From contig NC_082620.1 in the NCBI RefSeq assembly GCF_030936135.1, positions 2,418,001 to 2,482,000 of the forward strand: a stretch of 64,000 bases of DNA, in the 5' to 3' direction. The position numbers and the translations under genes were made by a program. The stretch is from Gavia stellata. Its lineage: Eukaryota > Chordata > Aves > Gaviiformes > Gaviidae. Positions 37,880 through 49,680 of the stretch are shown here, in pieces (position 1 is the stretch's first letter; the number at the start of each line of letters is the position of its first letter). The notes below the pieces were generated by a model that saw only the letters and a program-made list of their open reading frames with translations, was not told the DNA's origin and did no database searches.

Positions 37880-39010
37880 CCTGGCCCTTGCGGACTGTCC
37901 TTGCAGCCGGCGGCGCGGGCAGGGGGTGTGTGCGAGGGAGAGGGCCGGGGTTTGGGGAGGGAGGGGGGTGGTGGAGTCTTTCCTGTCTAATAGCTACCCT
38001 CACGCTTTGCTCTCCACGACACCCCGGCGCTGGAGGAACGTTTTGAGGCACAAGCAGGGCTGAGGGGCGGACGTAGGGCTGGAGCTGCAGGGCGAGAGAG
38101 GAGGGCTCGGCGTTTTCTGATGCAAAACTACTTGCACATAATAGTAATAATATATTGAGAGGAGCGGGAAGCCGGACGAGGGGATTTCGGCTGAGAGCAA
38201 GAGCTGAGCTGAGCTCCCCAGGGGCTCTCTGCAGGCTCCTGAACCTGCTGTGGAGCCCTTGCTGAGTCCTTCGGGGTTTTTCTCTTGTAAACGGCTTGTG
38301 CCTGGGGTGGAGGAGGAAGGGATGCAGCCTCTCCACAGTCCCACAAGAGATGCGCGTCTCTCCTGGGGTGTGCGGGACCAGCGCCATCCCTTCCTCCTCC
38401 TTCCTGCCCTGTCCCTAAGGACATGTGGGCTCAGCGTGGATGCACTGTTCCTCCTGGCACCCGCTGGATCTTCATTCAACCCCAACCCCCTCGTATGAGG
38501 TAGCTCCTGGGGAGTGTTTTGCCCTGGGATGTGCCTCCGGGGCTGCGTGCATGAGGTTGCTGGGGTCCGTGGTGGTGAGCGCCCTTGCCTTGCTGGTCCT
38601 CGGGGCCACCACGGAGCACCCTGGGGACGAGGGAGCTGGATCACGCCGTGGACGTTGGGGCTTCGCCTTTCGTGGCCCGCAGGGGAAGGCCAAGAGCAGG
38701 CTGGCGCTGGGGTGGTCTGGGTGGGAGCCAGCCCCTCTCGCCCCTCTCCCTGCTGCACTTTAATGGTGGTGGAGGGAGAAGGGGGACGAGTGCCGGGATG
38801 CCGATGTACCTTCGCAGGGGACTGCGCATGCAGGGCTGGGGTGGGGGGACGGCCCTGGGCCCCTCCTGCTACCCCTTTCTCTCTGTTGTATAAAGCTGAT
38901 TTCTTTGGCGCTGTCCTGACAAGAGCTTCCAGAGCTTGTAATCGATGCCTCCCCCTCCTTTTTACAAGGTTGTTTTTTTTTTCTTAAATAAATTAGTCCT
39001 GACTTCCATT
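37880..39010 (+). other. NBL1: NBL1 3' UTR
   Basis: About 1.1 kb of GC-rich non-coding sequence runs from the TGA to just past AATAAA at 38987-38992. A T/TG-rich element follows at about 39020-39045. The length is of the order of the mammalian NBL1 3' UTR. Open frames inside it are chance products of GC richness. Confidence 0.7.
38987..38992 (+). terminator. NBL1 polyadenylation signal (AATAAA)
   Basis: A canonical hexamer lies in TTCTTAAATAAATTAG. It is preceded by a T-run and followed by CTGTCTGGTTTTTGG downstream. Confidence 0.75.
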
Positions 39011-42000
39011 TCTCAGTGCTCTGATGCCTGTCTGGTTTTTGGCAGTAGGCTCCTCAGTGCTGACGGGGGAGAGGCCGTTTGCACCAGGACACCAGGCGGG
39101 ACGGCAGCGCAGGAGGGTACGGGGCATGGGAGAGCGATGGTTCCCTTTAGCTTTCTGCTGCGTTCAACTGGGGAGGAGGAGGAGGGAGAGCCGCTAAAAG
39201 GAAAACCGACCCCAAATACTCAGCAGATGGGCTGCGGGTGGGCACGGGGAGCCTGCGCATCCGCTGTCGCCCAGGCACGATTGCACTCAAGGGCTCTTGT
39301 CGCTGCAGCCTGGAGGTTTAAGGGTTGTCGGGTCCCACTTGTGTGAGAAGTGCGTGGGGTCTCTGCGGGATCATGCAACCTTTATCAGCTCTGTTGCCAC
39401 TAGGTGACACTCTTGATCCAGTGTGTTTCGTGGCATCCAGATGTTCGTGGCATCCAGATGTTCATGGCCTCCAGGAATGCTTCTGGAGTGGAGGAAGGCG
39501 AACTCCAACATGGACATGGACATCCCTTCGTGGGTGAGGAGGGGACCCAAGCACCTTGGCCGAAAACCAGTAGGCTATTTCCAAGGATCGAGCATTCCCT
39601 GGGCAGGGCAGAGCACACCCTTGCAAACCTCCGGTCCCACTGATGCCTGGCCACCCAGCGTGGTTTTGCCCTGAGAAACGATCAGATGACGCTCCCTTCT
39701 CTGAGCCCAACCCTGGAGAAGGTCCTGTGGGCTCCCGGAGGGGCAGGAGGTTGTGCCGAGCAAACAGCCGGCTCTTACTGCCCCTCTCTTTGAGCCCCGG
39801 GCTCCCGGGGGCTCTACGCGAGTTTGGAGAGCAGCTTTCCGGATGCTGAAGCGGGAGAGGGTTCGTGTTCAGGCAGCAATTGCCACGACGAAGGGGGTGG
39901 GCTGAAAAGGAGGGACCCTGGCAGGGGTGGAGGTGTCCTGTGCAGTACGATAATGTTTTTAGGCTGGGAAGTGTGTTCCCAAGGCAGGGAGCTTTACCAG
40001 AGAGCCAGGAAAAGGTGGAGAAACCCATGGTGTCACTGACCACTGTCACGTGGCCCTTTTATCGGTGTACAGTGGAAACGGGCTGGGTTTCGCAGGGGGA
40101 CTGTTCTATAAACTCCAGGAGCTGCAGTTCAGGCTGTTCAGAGCGGGATGTCTCCATCTCCTTTCAACACAACCTGAGCTTCAGCGGAGGCAGTGGAGGG
40201 CTGTTTTGCAGATGAAACCACAGATCTTTTAAAGGTAGCTAGCCAGGCTCTGCCCAAAATCAGCCCTAAGGAGCCATCCCGGTTGAAGGATGGAATGAGA
40301 TCCTGAGAGTAGATTGCACTATTGGAGTCCGCTGCGTTAAGCCCGCGACCACCTGGATGTCCTCAGGGAGGTCTCTCAGCCTTCCAGTTTTACTCACTCC
40401 GTCTCACCAGCCCTTTTTTTGCCATGTTGACACTTGGGTGGCTGTTGACAACCTGGTTTTGCTTTCCCTGCTAGCGGTACTGGAGAGCAGAGCTGGTGGA
40501 AGCCACGATCCCCTGCAGATGTGGCCAGAAACGCAGCGCAGGGGAGAGAGCACAAAGAGGTCAGCAGAACTGCCGGAGCAGAGAAGCTTTTGCAGGGGCA
40601 ACGGTAGGATTTGGAGCTCATTTTAAGGCAGGTTTTTTTTAAACACATTTGTGTTTAAAATCAATGAATCAATTCAGATTCACTTCCCCAGCAAACGCAT
40701 CCAAACCGAGCGTGCAAAACCTCCCACGGACCTAGTCGTGGAGGACACACTCCTGATCCAATCTCCTCTGAAGCAAAAGCTCCGGAGATAAACCCGAGGT
40801 GCTCCTAAGGTTGGGGTGCAGCAGGGCTGAGAAGGAAGCATGGCTTTGCACTGTGGCATGGCTTCCTCGCTGAGCGCTAGCGTGGACCCAGCTGGGATAA
40901 ATCTGTGCCGCTGCGTTGATTTATCCGAGCTGGGGAGGCTGCGGCAGTGTGGGCTTGGGGTGGGTTTTCTTGCTTGTTCCCAGCACAGATGGGACGAGGA
41001 AGTGAGGGTTTCCTGGTACAAGCGCTTTTCTAAAGAAACCTCCTGCTGCGATCAGAGCCTCGCGTGTGTGTGCTCTGCCCTGGGACGCCTGCCAGGACAG
41101 AGTGACGCAGAGGTGGCCGAGGAGGTTTGGCTGGGAGCATCCAAGGAGAGGGTCCTGGGGAAGCAGAGGGAGGGCAGACGCTGTGCTCAAGCTCCCAGGA
41201 GAGCTTGTCCTGGTGCGAGCGACGGCAGCTGTTTCCCAGTGAACAGCTTTCCAGTGGCACGGAGATCCTGGGGGGATTAGGGGCTGCGTATGGGCTGTGT
41301 CCGTGCACGGAGGTGAGCCCTGCTTTGCATCGCCCCTGTCCCGCGCTCAGAGATGGCTTCCAGGCCTGAATTGCCCAATCAGCCCCTAGGAAAAGCACGA
41401 CAAATTTGTTAAAAAGGTGATTAGGAAAGTAGAGCTTGGTAAAGAGACGAATTTCTGTTCCGGGGTGGGCAGCTGGGGCAGCGCTGCCGGCACTGGGGGT
41501 GCAGAGGGACGGGGCCGATGGGGTGTGCACAGCTGGCACTTGCCCGCACATCTGCAGCAGCATCTTTCCCCAGGGAAGCGTGTTAACGGCAGCTTTGGTG
41601 GTGGCACAGGGAGGAAAGGGCAATGTCTGGGCTGGTGGCCACAGGGGTAGGTGCCAGCGGCATAACGGAGACACACACAGAGCTCCGGTTTGCACTGGAG
41701 TCAGTGCCCTCAGCTCTGGTCTCCCCCAAACAGAAATTGCAGCCATTTGTTGGACGAAAAAACCCCTTTCGGCAGCTGGGTAATTACAAAAAATAATCAC
41801 TCCCTGCCAAGCACCCCGAGGTATTGGCCCTGAAGCGTGGAGGTGGTAGCACAGGATACCTAACGGCGCTTAAAGATTCAGAAGTGTCTTCTGAACTAGA
41901 TGAAAGGATGAAGCCAGTGGGACCCGCTGGGTCCTCTGATATGCTGCTTCCCACTTGCCAAAGGGCAACTTGCCATGGGTCCATCTGGGGTTGCCCCTGC

Positions 42001-42895
42001 AAAGGCAGAGCCCTTGGCTGCACCGAGGCCAGCCCAAATAACCCCGGAGCGGAGGGGCGAGACCCCTGGCTGTCCCGGCGTGGGCGCAGGCTTTTCCCTT
42101 GGCTTCTGCTCACACCCTCCATCCCTGGCTGCAGATTGCTGGAAAATGAGCCAGCGAGTCCTTTCCATGCCTCTGGCTGCTTTCGGAGCAGGCAACTGTG
42201 GGCTGTTGCATGCAGGTTTTGTCGCCTTTTATTTGGCTTTGCAAAATTTTGCTTTTTATCGACGGGTGCGGAGGATGGAGCCTGGCGCTCGGTGCTGCCG
42301 GCTGGGCTTAGCCGCAGACCTGCTGCCCACCTACCTGCCAGGCGAACGTGGGGTCTCCGGCGTTGGCAGAGGCGGCCGGCGGAGGGGAGGCAGAGTGCGA
42401 ACGCGGTGCTGGCTGTCTCTTTAAGCGGATAAAGGGAACTCTCTGGCTGCCACTTTGTGGAGTTTCGTCCAGATCCCTGTTTTCATTAGCATTTCATTTC
42501 ATCTCCTCCTCTCCCCCCCCAGCCCCACCTCCTCCGAATCGGCATTTCTGCATCCTTTTCTGTGCATCACAGAGCAGCAGGTAAAAGTCTGGGTGGCACC
42601 GGCACACACCCCCCCACACTCACACCCACACTCACACACGCACCCCTGCACGCTGGACGCACCTCTGCGGGGGGAGAGACACCTTCCCACACTCCTGCAT
42701 GTTCCATCTTCCTCCTCACAGGCGAGCTTGGCTGGGAGCATCCCCGTACTCGCCTCAGGGCTGCTCTGCCTCTCCGCGCTGTCTCTGGCCGCAGCAGCAG
42801 CAGAGCTCAGGCACTGAGCTGCTCAGTGGGGCCCAGGGGACAGAGCTCTGCAGGTGGCCAAGCGGGGCTGGGGGGCAAGAGCTGAGCCTCGGGGG
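39011..42895. other. NBL1-HTR6 intergenic region; no gene recognised
   Basis: The region is GC-rich. Near 39430-39462, CATCCAGATGTTCRTGG occurs twice in tandem. CA-rich sequence lies at 42601-42650. The HTR6 promoter probably lies in the downstream end (about 42.3-43.5 kb), but no unambiguous core promoter element was seen. Several long open frames on both strands resemble no family I know. Confidence 0.55.
42601..42650. repeat. CA/C-rich simple sequence
   Basis: Interrupted CACA and CCCC runs (CACACTCACACCCACACTCA) lie upstream of HTR6. Confidence 0.7.
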
Positions 42896-43345
42896 TCCAG
42901 AGCATCCCCAGCATCTGGAGCATCCTGGAGTCCAGAGCATCCCCAGCATCAGGAGTATCTTGGGTCCAGAGCATCCCCAGCATCCGAAGTATCCTGGCTC
43001 CAGAGCATCCCTGGCATCTGGAGCATCCTGGAGTCCAGAGCATCCCCAGCATCCAGAGTATCCTGGGTCCAGAGCATCCCCAGCATCTGAAGTATCCTGG
43101 CTCCAGAGCATCCCTGGCATCTGGAGTATCCTGAGATCCAGAGCAACCCAGCATCTGGAGCATCCAGAGCATTCTGGGGTCCAGATTATTCCCTGGTCCA
43201 GCACATCCAGAGCATCAGAGCATCCAGAGCATCCTGCTGTCCAGAGCATCCCTGACATCTCGAGCATCCTGGCATCCAGAGCATCCCAAGCCTCCCCGGT
43301 GTCCAGAGCATCCCCGGCATCCAGAAGCACTGTCCAGGGACATCC
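42896..43345. repeat. 34/35-bp minisatellite upstream of HTR6, with trimeric higher-order structure
   Basis: Units start with TCCAGAGCATCC. The first seven are regular at 35, 34, 34, 35, 34, 34 and 35 bp (starts 42896, 42931, 42965, 42999, 43034, 43068, 43102). Units 2 and 5, and 3 and 6, share private variants, as do the 35-bp units 4 and 7. This shows a period of about 103 bp. From 43137 on, units are irregular and diverged. The array ends about 300 bases before the HTR6 start codon. Confidence 0.93.
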
Positions 43346-43456
43346 CGGCGCCGGTGGATTTGCAGGGACAAGGAAATGCCTGGCTGTGAGAAACGGGGAG
43401 GGAAACCTTGCTACTGCTGATCGGCTCCTGGGAATGTCACTCTGCCCTGATTGCCA

Positions 43457-43540
43457 GTGAAGAGAGAGAGTGGGGGAAGAGAGGGAGAGGAGGAGGAGAG
43501 GAGGAAGGAGGACGGACACAGAGAGGAGACAGAGAGATGG
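43457..43540 (+). repeat. Polypurine (GA/GGA) tract in HTR6 5' region
   Basis: An almost pure A/G stretch lies about 100-190 bases before the HTR6 ATG and is probably 5' UTR. Its ATG at 43470 is in frame with HTR6, but the 58-residue Arg/Glu-rich extension it would add has no counterpart in the receptor family. Confidence 0.75.
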
Positions 43541-43643
43541 TATTTCTCCCCTTGGAGCTGGCTCCGGCGATGATCACCTAGCACAGGTCACGGCCGGAGA
43601 AGGACCCCCCAGCTCCGGAGCCAGCCCTGCCGCCCGGCTCCTC

Positions 43644-44372
43644 ATGGAGGTCGATTTGGGGTCCCCCAACGCCAGCGTGCTGGGGGAGCGCTCGCTGCTG
43701 GTGGGGAGCAGCTGGTTGGCCGCTTTCCTCTGCTTCATCATCCTGTTAACCACGGCGGGAAACTTCCTCCTCATCCTCCTCATCGTCACCCAGCGCTCCC
43801 TCCGTAACACCTCCAACTACTTCCTGGTGTCCCTCTTCATGTCCGACCTGATGGTGGGGCTGGTGGTCATGCCCCCGGCCATGCTCAACCAGCTCTACGG
43901 CCGCTGGGTGTTGCAGGGCGACTTCTGCTCCCTCTGGTACTCCTTCGACGTCATGTGCTGCAGTGCCTCCATCCTCAACCTCTGCGTCATCAGCTTGGAC
44001 CGCTACCTGCTCATCATCTCCCCCCTCAAATACAAGCTGCGAATGACCTCCTGCAGAGCCCTCTGGCTCATCCTGGCCACCTGGACCTTGGCTGCGCTGG
44101 CCTCCTTCCTGCCCATCAAGATGGGTTGGCACGAGCTGGAGTTCGAGGTCCGGTCCCCGAATGTCACCTTCCGGGGGGACGAGGACCAGTGCCGGCTGCT
44201 GGTCAGCTTGCCCTACGCCTTGGTGGCCTCCTGCCTGACTTTCTTCCTCCCGTCCGCCGCCATCTCCTTCACCTACTGCCGCATCCTCCTGGCAGCCCGC
44301 AAGCAAGCGGTGCAGGTGGCTTCCCTTGCCTCCAACGTGGCCACCGCCACCACCGATGAGACCACGCCGCAG
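43644..44372 (+). CDS. HTR6: HTR6 exon 1 coding part (TM1-TM5 and part of loop 3)
   Basis: It encodes residues 1-243, from MEVDLGSPNAS to the CAG before GTAAGG. It includes NTSNYFLVSLFMSDLMVG, SFDVMCCSASILNLC, SLDRYLLI and LTFFLPSAAISFTYC. It ends in phase 0. Confidence 0.96.
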
Positions 44373-46890
44373 GTAAGGTGGCCACGGGGACGTTGCTCCT
44401 TGCAGACCCCCGTGGTTCGGGTGCCTGGGGCGTTCCTGCCTTCCGGACGGCCTTGGGGCTGGAGCTGGCAAAGGGCTTTGGCAACCGGACCGCAGGGAGG
44501 GAGATTTTGGGCAACATCCGCCTCCATGGTGGGAGGACGGCTGCTCCGCGGTGTCCTCGGAGGTGCCCCGTGTCTTGTCCCAGCGATGCAGCACTTTTAA
44601 GCTGCTCAGGAGCACAGAAACAGCACGAGCAGCAGCAGAGAAATGAATTAAGATACAGGTGAAAATGCTCAGCGGCGCAAAATAAATGCAGTTTCGCCCC
44701 CCTCTTGGCTAGCATCATCCCAGAGGGTTTTAATCTTATCTGACTTTCCACTCGTAAATCTTGGCCATGGTGGGCATGAGACATATGGGGGAGAAGGAGT
44801 TTAAATCCAACCTTAATGATCCTGTGATTCTGTGAAATAATAGCAAATACCAAATTCTGGAGAGCACCGTATTTTGAAGAGCCAGCTTCTATTTTTGTTA
44901 CCTGCTCTATAATGGGAACCGCAAAGTACCTCCTTACTCGATTGCTGGTTAAACCGGTGTGTGTGGTTTTTATAACCAAAACGTGGCTGCACTGGTTTGT
45001 ATTTCTCCGGGAGAAGGTAATTGCCACTAAATCTAACAGCTTTAATTCCCCGTAATAGGCTTTATTGACCTCATATCCTACAGGGAAAAGACAAACTTAA
45101 TTGCCTTTAAATACCTTGATTTAGTTTGTTGTTCTCTCTCTTTTAAGAAAGGAGCCAGGACTCTCTGACTCGGCAGCTCTCCCGCACGTGATCAGCTGTA
45201 CCAGCCTTTCCAAAGGAAAATGAGAATCAAAGAATAAACAGGCAATATTCTAAAATGTTTATTTTCTCCCCGGATGTCAGGTTTTTGGACTCTACAAACA
45301 CAACCTGCCGCAGCCCTGCGGCCCCGCTGCTGCCCCGGTGCTTCGATGTTCAGGTGCTTCGCTCTGCCGTGGAAAACTCAGCATCCCCCCCCCGTAGTTC
45401 AGTGTCCCGGCAGATTCCCGGGAGCCCCGAGTCGGCTCAGGCGGAGGGCGAGCTGCAAACAAGGTGTCAGCCAGGGAGCCCTTGGGTTTCATCTGTCTAA
45501 CCAGATTTTTGTTCTCTTTTTGGGCAGGAAGCTGAGCGGCAACGGGGCCTCGTCTAATTACAGCAGAGGGCTGAGATAACAGCTTAATTTTAGATTGCGA
45601 GAGTGGATAGAGGACTGAGTGAGTTCTGGTGTTTGTAGGCTGAAATTTTGACGTCCTGCTTTTAAAAATGTAATTAGTTTGCTGCTCTAATCAGCAGCTG
45701 GAGCTGCCTCTTTAGGGCATGCTTTATCCTCACCAAAACATTGACTGAGTTGGATTTTTCTGTAAGAGAAGCGTCTTAATGATAAAGCCCCTATTTTACA
45801 CTAAAAAAAAATAAAATCCTTTCAATGTTGAGGGTTTCTATTGCCTCCTCTTCCCGATTTATGGTTCAGGGACTGCAGTGTGTGCCATCCACCCACCCCT
45901 TGCGAGAAAGGAAATAACGGCAGGTTTTCTTGCAGGATTTGCAGCACCAAACGCCACTTTTCTCGGGCAGGAGGCTGGCACCGCTGCCGGCGGCTCCGGC
46001 CTGGGGAGAAGCGCTCGCTCATGGTCCCGTCTCCCGCTGCAGGTTCCCCGTGCCCCGAGCCAGCCCGCGGCCAGCAGCGAGAGCAGGAGATTCACCAACA
46101 AACACAGCAAGAAGGCGCTGAAGGCCAGCCTGACGCTGGGCATCCTCCTGGGCATGTTCTTCGTGGCTTGGCTTCCCTTCTTCGTCACCAACGTGACACA
46201 GGTAAGCACGTACGGGGTTTTTTATGTCGGGTTTTCAGAAGCTTTTCACTTTGAATCCAGCTGGGTTCAATCTTAGGCACCTGCAGGTCTTGCTGGAAAG
46301 CCTCTGTGACCAAAGATGCAATTTCCCCAGGGAGCAAGGGCAAGGAAAAACCCTTCGAAAGGGTTTTGGAGGGTTCCTTTGAAAGGGAAATGTTGGCATG
46401 TCTGAGAAACCGCTCTGGATCGGGGTCGAGGTGGGAGACGCTGCTAATCCCTGCTGTGTCCCCCCGCCAGGCAGTCTGCGGCTGTGTCCCAGCCGGCTTC
46501 TTCGACGTGCTCACCTGGCTCGGGTACTGCAACAGCACCATGAACCCCATCATCTACCCGCTCTTCATGAGGGACTTCAAGAGGGCCATGGGCAAATACC
46601 TGCCCTGCTGCCGGCGCTCGGGAGAGCCCCGTCCCAGCGCCATCTCCCTCTCCATGAGGAACTCCAACAGCGGACCCCGCGCCGCCACGTCCCTCAAGAA
46701 CGTCCTCACCTTGCAGGCTGAGACCGACTCGGTTGACTCCGGGGCGCTGGGGAACGAACGCAGCCTGCTGCCGGCCGGCGATGGCCCCCCGGCTCTCCCG
46801 GCCCCCGGCGCCCGCTTGGTCAACCTTTTCGACGTGGAGCCCCCGGACGCGGAGCTGCAGCCCAAGCAGCTCGGCACCCCCGTGGCCTGA
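43644..46890 (+). CDS. HTR6: HTR6, 5-hydroxytryptamine receptor 6, complete coding sequence
   Basis: This is a class A GPCR for serotonin; in mammals it couples to Gs, acts in brain and is found on primary cilia. Exons 43644-44372, 46043-46201 and 46471-46890 give 435 aa, against 440 in human. Seven membrane segments are readable. Key residues are N40 (1.50), D68 (2.50), amine-binding D102 (3.32), DRY at 119-121, C95 paired with C183, W286 and P288 in VAWLPFF (6.48/6.50), NPIIY at 321-325, and C342-C343 as likely palmitoylation sites. N9 (NAS) is a possible glycosylation site. The string AARKQAVQVASL in loop 3 is typical of HTR6. Both introns (in loop 3, and between TM6 and TM7) match the mammalian gene. 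The start at MEVDLGSPNAS is chosen because the N terminus then has family length. Confidence 0.97.
44795..44837 (+). mobile_element. CR1 LINE 3'-terminal fragment in HTR6 intron 1
   Basis: ATCCAACCTTAATGATCCTG followed by TGATTCTGTGA matches the end of avian CR1 elements (short terminal repeats of ATTCTGTG). Only the last tens of bases are recognisable. Confidence 0.65.
46043..46201 (+). CDS. HTR6: HTR6 exon 2 (end of loop 3, TM6)
   Basis: The 159-nt, phase-0 exon after CCCGCTGCAG reads VPRAPSQP through KHSKKALKASLTLGILLGMF, then FVAWLPFFVTNVTQ before GTAAGC. Loop 3 is short, as is usual for HTR6. Confidence 0.95.
46471..46890 (+). CDS. HTR6: HTR6 exon 3 (TM7 and cytoplasmic tail)
   Basis: After CCCGCCAG it encodes AVCGCVPAGFFDVLTWLGYC, then NSTMNPIIYPLFMRDFKR and a tail of about 100 residues ending LGTPVA-TGA. 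The tail is less conserved but retains a VNLFDVEP stretch resembling the mammalian VNFFNIDP. Confidence 0.95.
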   Translation, partial: AVCGCVPAGFFDVLTWLGYCNSTMNPIIYPLFMRDFKRAMGKYLPCCRRSGEPRPSAISLSMRNSNSGPRAATSLKNVLTLQAETDSVDSGALGNERSLLPAGDGPPALPAPGARLVNLFDVEPPDAELQPKQLGTPVA

Positions 46891-47570
46891 GTGAGGGCGT
46901 CCCGACGGGGGGTTACGGACCTCTGTGTGCTGGGAAGGATCCCCCAGCACAATGCAAACTCTCCGGAGGGCTGATTTGCTGCAAGACGTCTCCCTGCCCA
47001 TGAGTTGCTGCTCGATACCTTCTTCAAACGCAATGCGCATCTCCTTGGAGAGGACGTCGTCACCGAGCACTTCTGCGGGTAGGTTTAAACAGTGCAAAGC
47101 CACATTTTACTGCTGAATTAATCTGCCTTGTTTCTCTCTCTTCCCATCCCTCCTTTGCTCACCGTCACCAATCCCTCACCCTTCTCCGAGATCTGCTTCT
47201 CATGGCCTTTTCACCTCCGGCTAGTCTGAACCTCGGACTCCAGACCCTTCCGACAGCCTATGTCTCCCTAAACTTAAACCAAGGCTTGGTTTTCAGCTTC
47301 CACTCGCACAGCTCAGCAGATCACCTCTATCCCACCAAGTGCACCGAGAGGAACAGTGGAAACCACATCCCGTGACTCACGGGCAAGAGGTTTGGGGCTG
47401 TTTCAGTCCATGGAACATCACGTCTTCTCGGAATTTAATTTCCTCGCCTGATTTGGACTGTATCTGTCTCAGTTTCCTGAGAAAGCAGCGAGTTGCAACA
47501 CAGTGAAACCATCGTGTTTAATCATGAACAGCCTGCACTCCGGGGGATTAAATTTGATGCAAAATGTTCA
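46891..47570 (+). other. HTR6: HTR6 3' UTR (candidate extent)
   Basis: Non-coding sequence follows the TGA. The nearest plausible signal is ATTAAA at 47547-47552, with a TG-rich stretch after it (47595-47625). The end is inferred and a longer UTR is possible. Confidence 0.45.
47547..47552 (+). terminator. Candidate HTR6 polyadenylation signal (ATTAAA)
   Basis: This is the second-commonest vertebrate hexamer. It lies 657 bases after the HTR6 stop and is followed by GGGTGTGGGCG and TTGTTTGTGG. Confidence 0.4.
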
Positions 47571-47825
47571 GCGCTGCTTTTTGGATGTTCAGCAAGGGTG
47601 TGGGCGTTCAACTTGTTTGTGGCTCTATGGGTATCCTGACAGTAGTAAGTAACGAGGTAAGCTTCCCTTTAGATTTCACCCTACAGCTTCCTATTTTTGG
47701 CGTATGACCATCACACTTTGCTCTGACAATCCGTCAATTTTTAGATGATGCAGTTAGAAAACATACTGGTTTTTCCCCTTCAAATAAGAATCTAAACGAA
47801 TATTGTCTTTTAAATGACAGGCCAG

Positions 47826-47845
47826 CCCCCCCCCCACCCCCCCCC
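47826..47845. repeat. Poly-C tract
   Basis: Ten C, one A and nine C lie in the HTR6-TMCO4 spacer. Confidence 0.9.
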
Positions 47846-49589
47846 ATAGCCTTAAGCCGAGAGAATAGTGAGTAATATGGTAAGTGGGCACTTAAAAAAA
47901 ACCCAAAACAACAAATGCTTTTAGCAAATTCTTCCTCAGGTGCCTTTCAGAGGCAGAGATGGGTTGGTAGTCGGTTGCTGTGCCCTCCCTGGACGCGTAC
48001 CCTACAAACTTTGCTGCCTATTTCTGAGCTCACACTAACGAGTTTGATTGTACTCCCGAAGCTCACGATTATACCAACGCGTACAAAGCATCCCCAGGAT
48101 ACGGGATGCTGGAAGCAGCAGCCACGCACCACGCGAGTCTCATCAGTTTTCTTTCCACGTTGCCCACGTATATTCCAGAACCGAACAACAAGCGTTTTTG
48201 TGACTAACTTGACATTTATTTGCTACAAATCCCCTTGCAACCGACGGCTGGCACAGCGGTCAATGATAAATGACCGTGACAAATAGAGGACTGAGCACAG
48301 GTTCAAACATCAAACCCTTTAATACATTTTTGCTACCTATCTGTGGACAGATAGCTTGGGTTTGGGATCAAGCGCAAAGATAAATATGTTAAAAAGGAGT
48401 GGAAAAATACACAATGAACTCCAAAAGTCCATTAGGTAACCAAGTCAGCAGACACAGGCTTCAGGAGACGGGCAAAGAGTGACTGCTTCTTCGAGCCAAA
48501 TGCTCAAAAGCAATAATACGTTAATCTCTTCGAGCCAATTCTTTGTAATAAGGTGTTTGCTTGTGGACAAATCCTCTGATGCGGTGGAGAAATCATATCC
48601 CTTTCCTGCAGCCAGCGGCATCAACGCCGACCTGCGAAACAGGCCTGTCCCCGTGGGATCCCACAGCCTGCCTCAGAGACGTCTCCCATGGCTCTGCAGC
48701 GAGGCACCGCTCGAGAATCAGAGCCGAGCAGGTCTGAGCCCCCCTCAGCGGTAGGAATCGGGGAGAGAAAGAACGGGACACCGTACCCGAAGCTGCGGTG
48801 CATTGCCAGGTTACAGTGCCACCCCCAGAAACAGCCGCATTTTCATCTTCCTGAGAAATAATCTGGAGGTAAGGTTTGCAGAAAGCCGGGGAAAGAAAGG
48901 AGAGGTGGTTATTAAACTAGCTGCCGGAACAGGGAGGGAGGAGGAGGACTCCCTGTGAACCGAAATCGGAAGCTGCAATCGCACTGTTTCCCGCCTCGTG
49001 AGTCAACGAGACCTTCCAGACCTGGATGTGGGAAGGTATTGATACCAACCGGCACTTGTTTTAAAACAGAAAAAGACAGAGGTGTTCTCAGAAGGGGGTT
49101 TATCCTGCTGCCGTGTTCCTGCTAGATTGTGTTTTCTTGGGCTGAGCAGCAAAATTGGCCACAAAAGGACCTTTTATGGAAGATGTGGATCTTCCCATAC
49201 GGTTTTGGGAGACTGCATGGCAGGGGATGTAAAGCAGGGTCCCTCCCTCCTCCGGCTTGAGACGGGGGGGTAGAAAAGAGTGGATGCCAAGTTGCTTTTA
49301 TGGAAGGAGGTAGATATCAAACAGATTTGTGTTTATCCTATGCCAAGTATTGGTTTTATTCTAAGCCAATTAAAAATATGTCTAGAGGGGGCTTTTAAGG
49401 CTGGAGATGTGTGTGGGACACAAAACTAAAGTCTCTGTGGGTTGCTGGCTTGCACAGCCTGGGAGGAAGTTTCACAAAGTAATAAATCATAAAAAGCCCA
49501 CTCTGTTTCTTCTGCTGTCTTTCACCTAGGGACTCAAAGCATGTTTCTAATAGTAATGAGGCCTCGAACACTCATCGCCCTCAGCTTGC

Positions 49590-49680
49590 AGATAGGGAAA
49601 CAGTCTTGGTGATTGGAAAGTGCCCAAGCCCTGGCAGCAAACCGGCGGCAGACGGGGGAAAGAAGCCAGGTAGCCTGAGC
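49590..49680 (+). repeat. Possible MIR-like relic
   Basis: CTTGCAGATAGGGAAACAG, then ATTGGAAAGTGCCCAAG and GAAGCCAGG, loosely follows the MIR order ('cagatgaggaaactg...gtgacttgcccaagg...gagccagga'). This is diverged and uncertain. Confidence 0.3.

Noticed and set aside
41030-41800. 256-codon minus-strand open frame, and similar frames at 38000-38758 and 31255-31986
   Set aside because: All lie in GC-rich, stop-poor sequence. The one at 38000-38758 is antisense to the NBL1 3' UTR. None resembles a known family.
42896-43345. Direct repeats considered as a CRISPR-like array
   Set aside because: Units are contiguous without unique spacers, and the genome is a vertebrate nuclear one.
42755-43519. 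Repetitive 254-codon minus-strand and matching plus-strand frames over the HTR6-proximal array
   Set aside because: They are translations of the 34/35-bp minisatellite. Unit lengths not divisible by three shuffle frames, and there is no evidence of coding.
43470-43643. In-frame upstream ATG that would extend HTR6 by 58 residues
   Set aside because: The extension is Arg/Glu-rich translation of a polypurine tract, unlike any HTR6 N terminus. The start at 43644 gives the expected N-terminal length and a glycosylation site.
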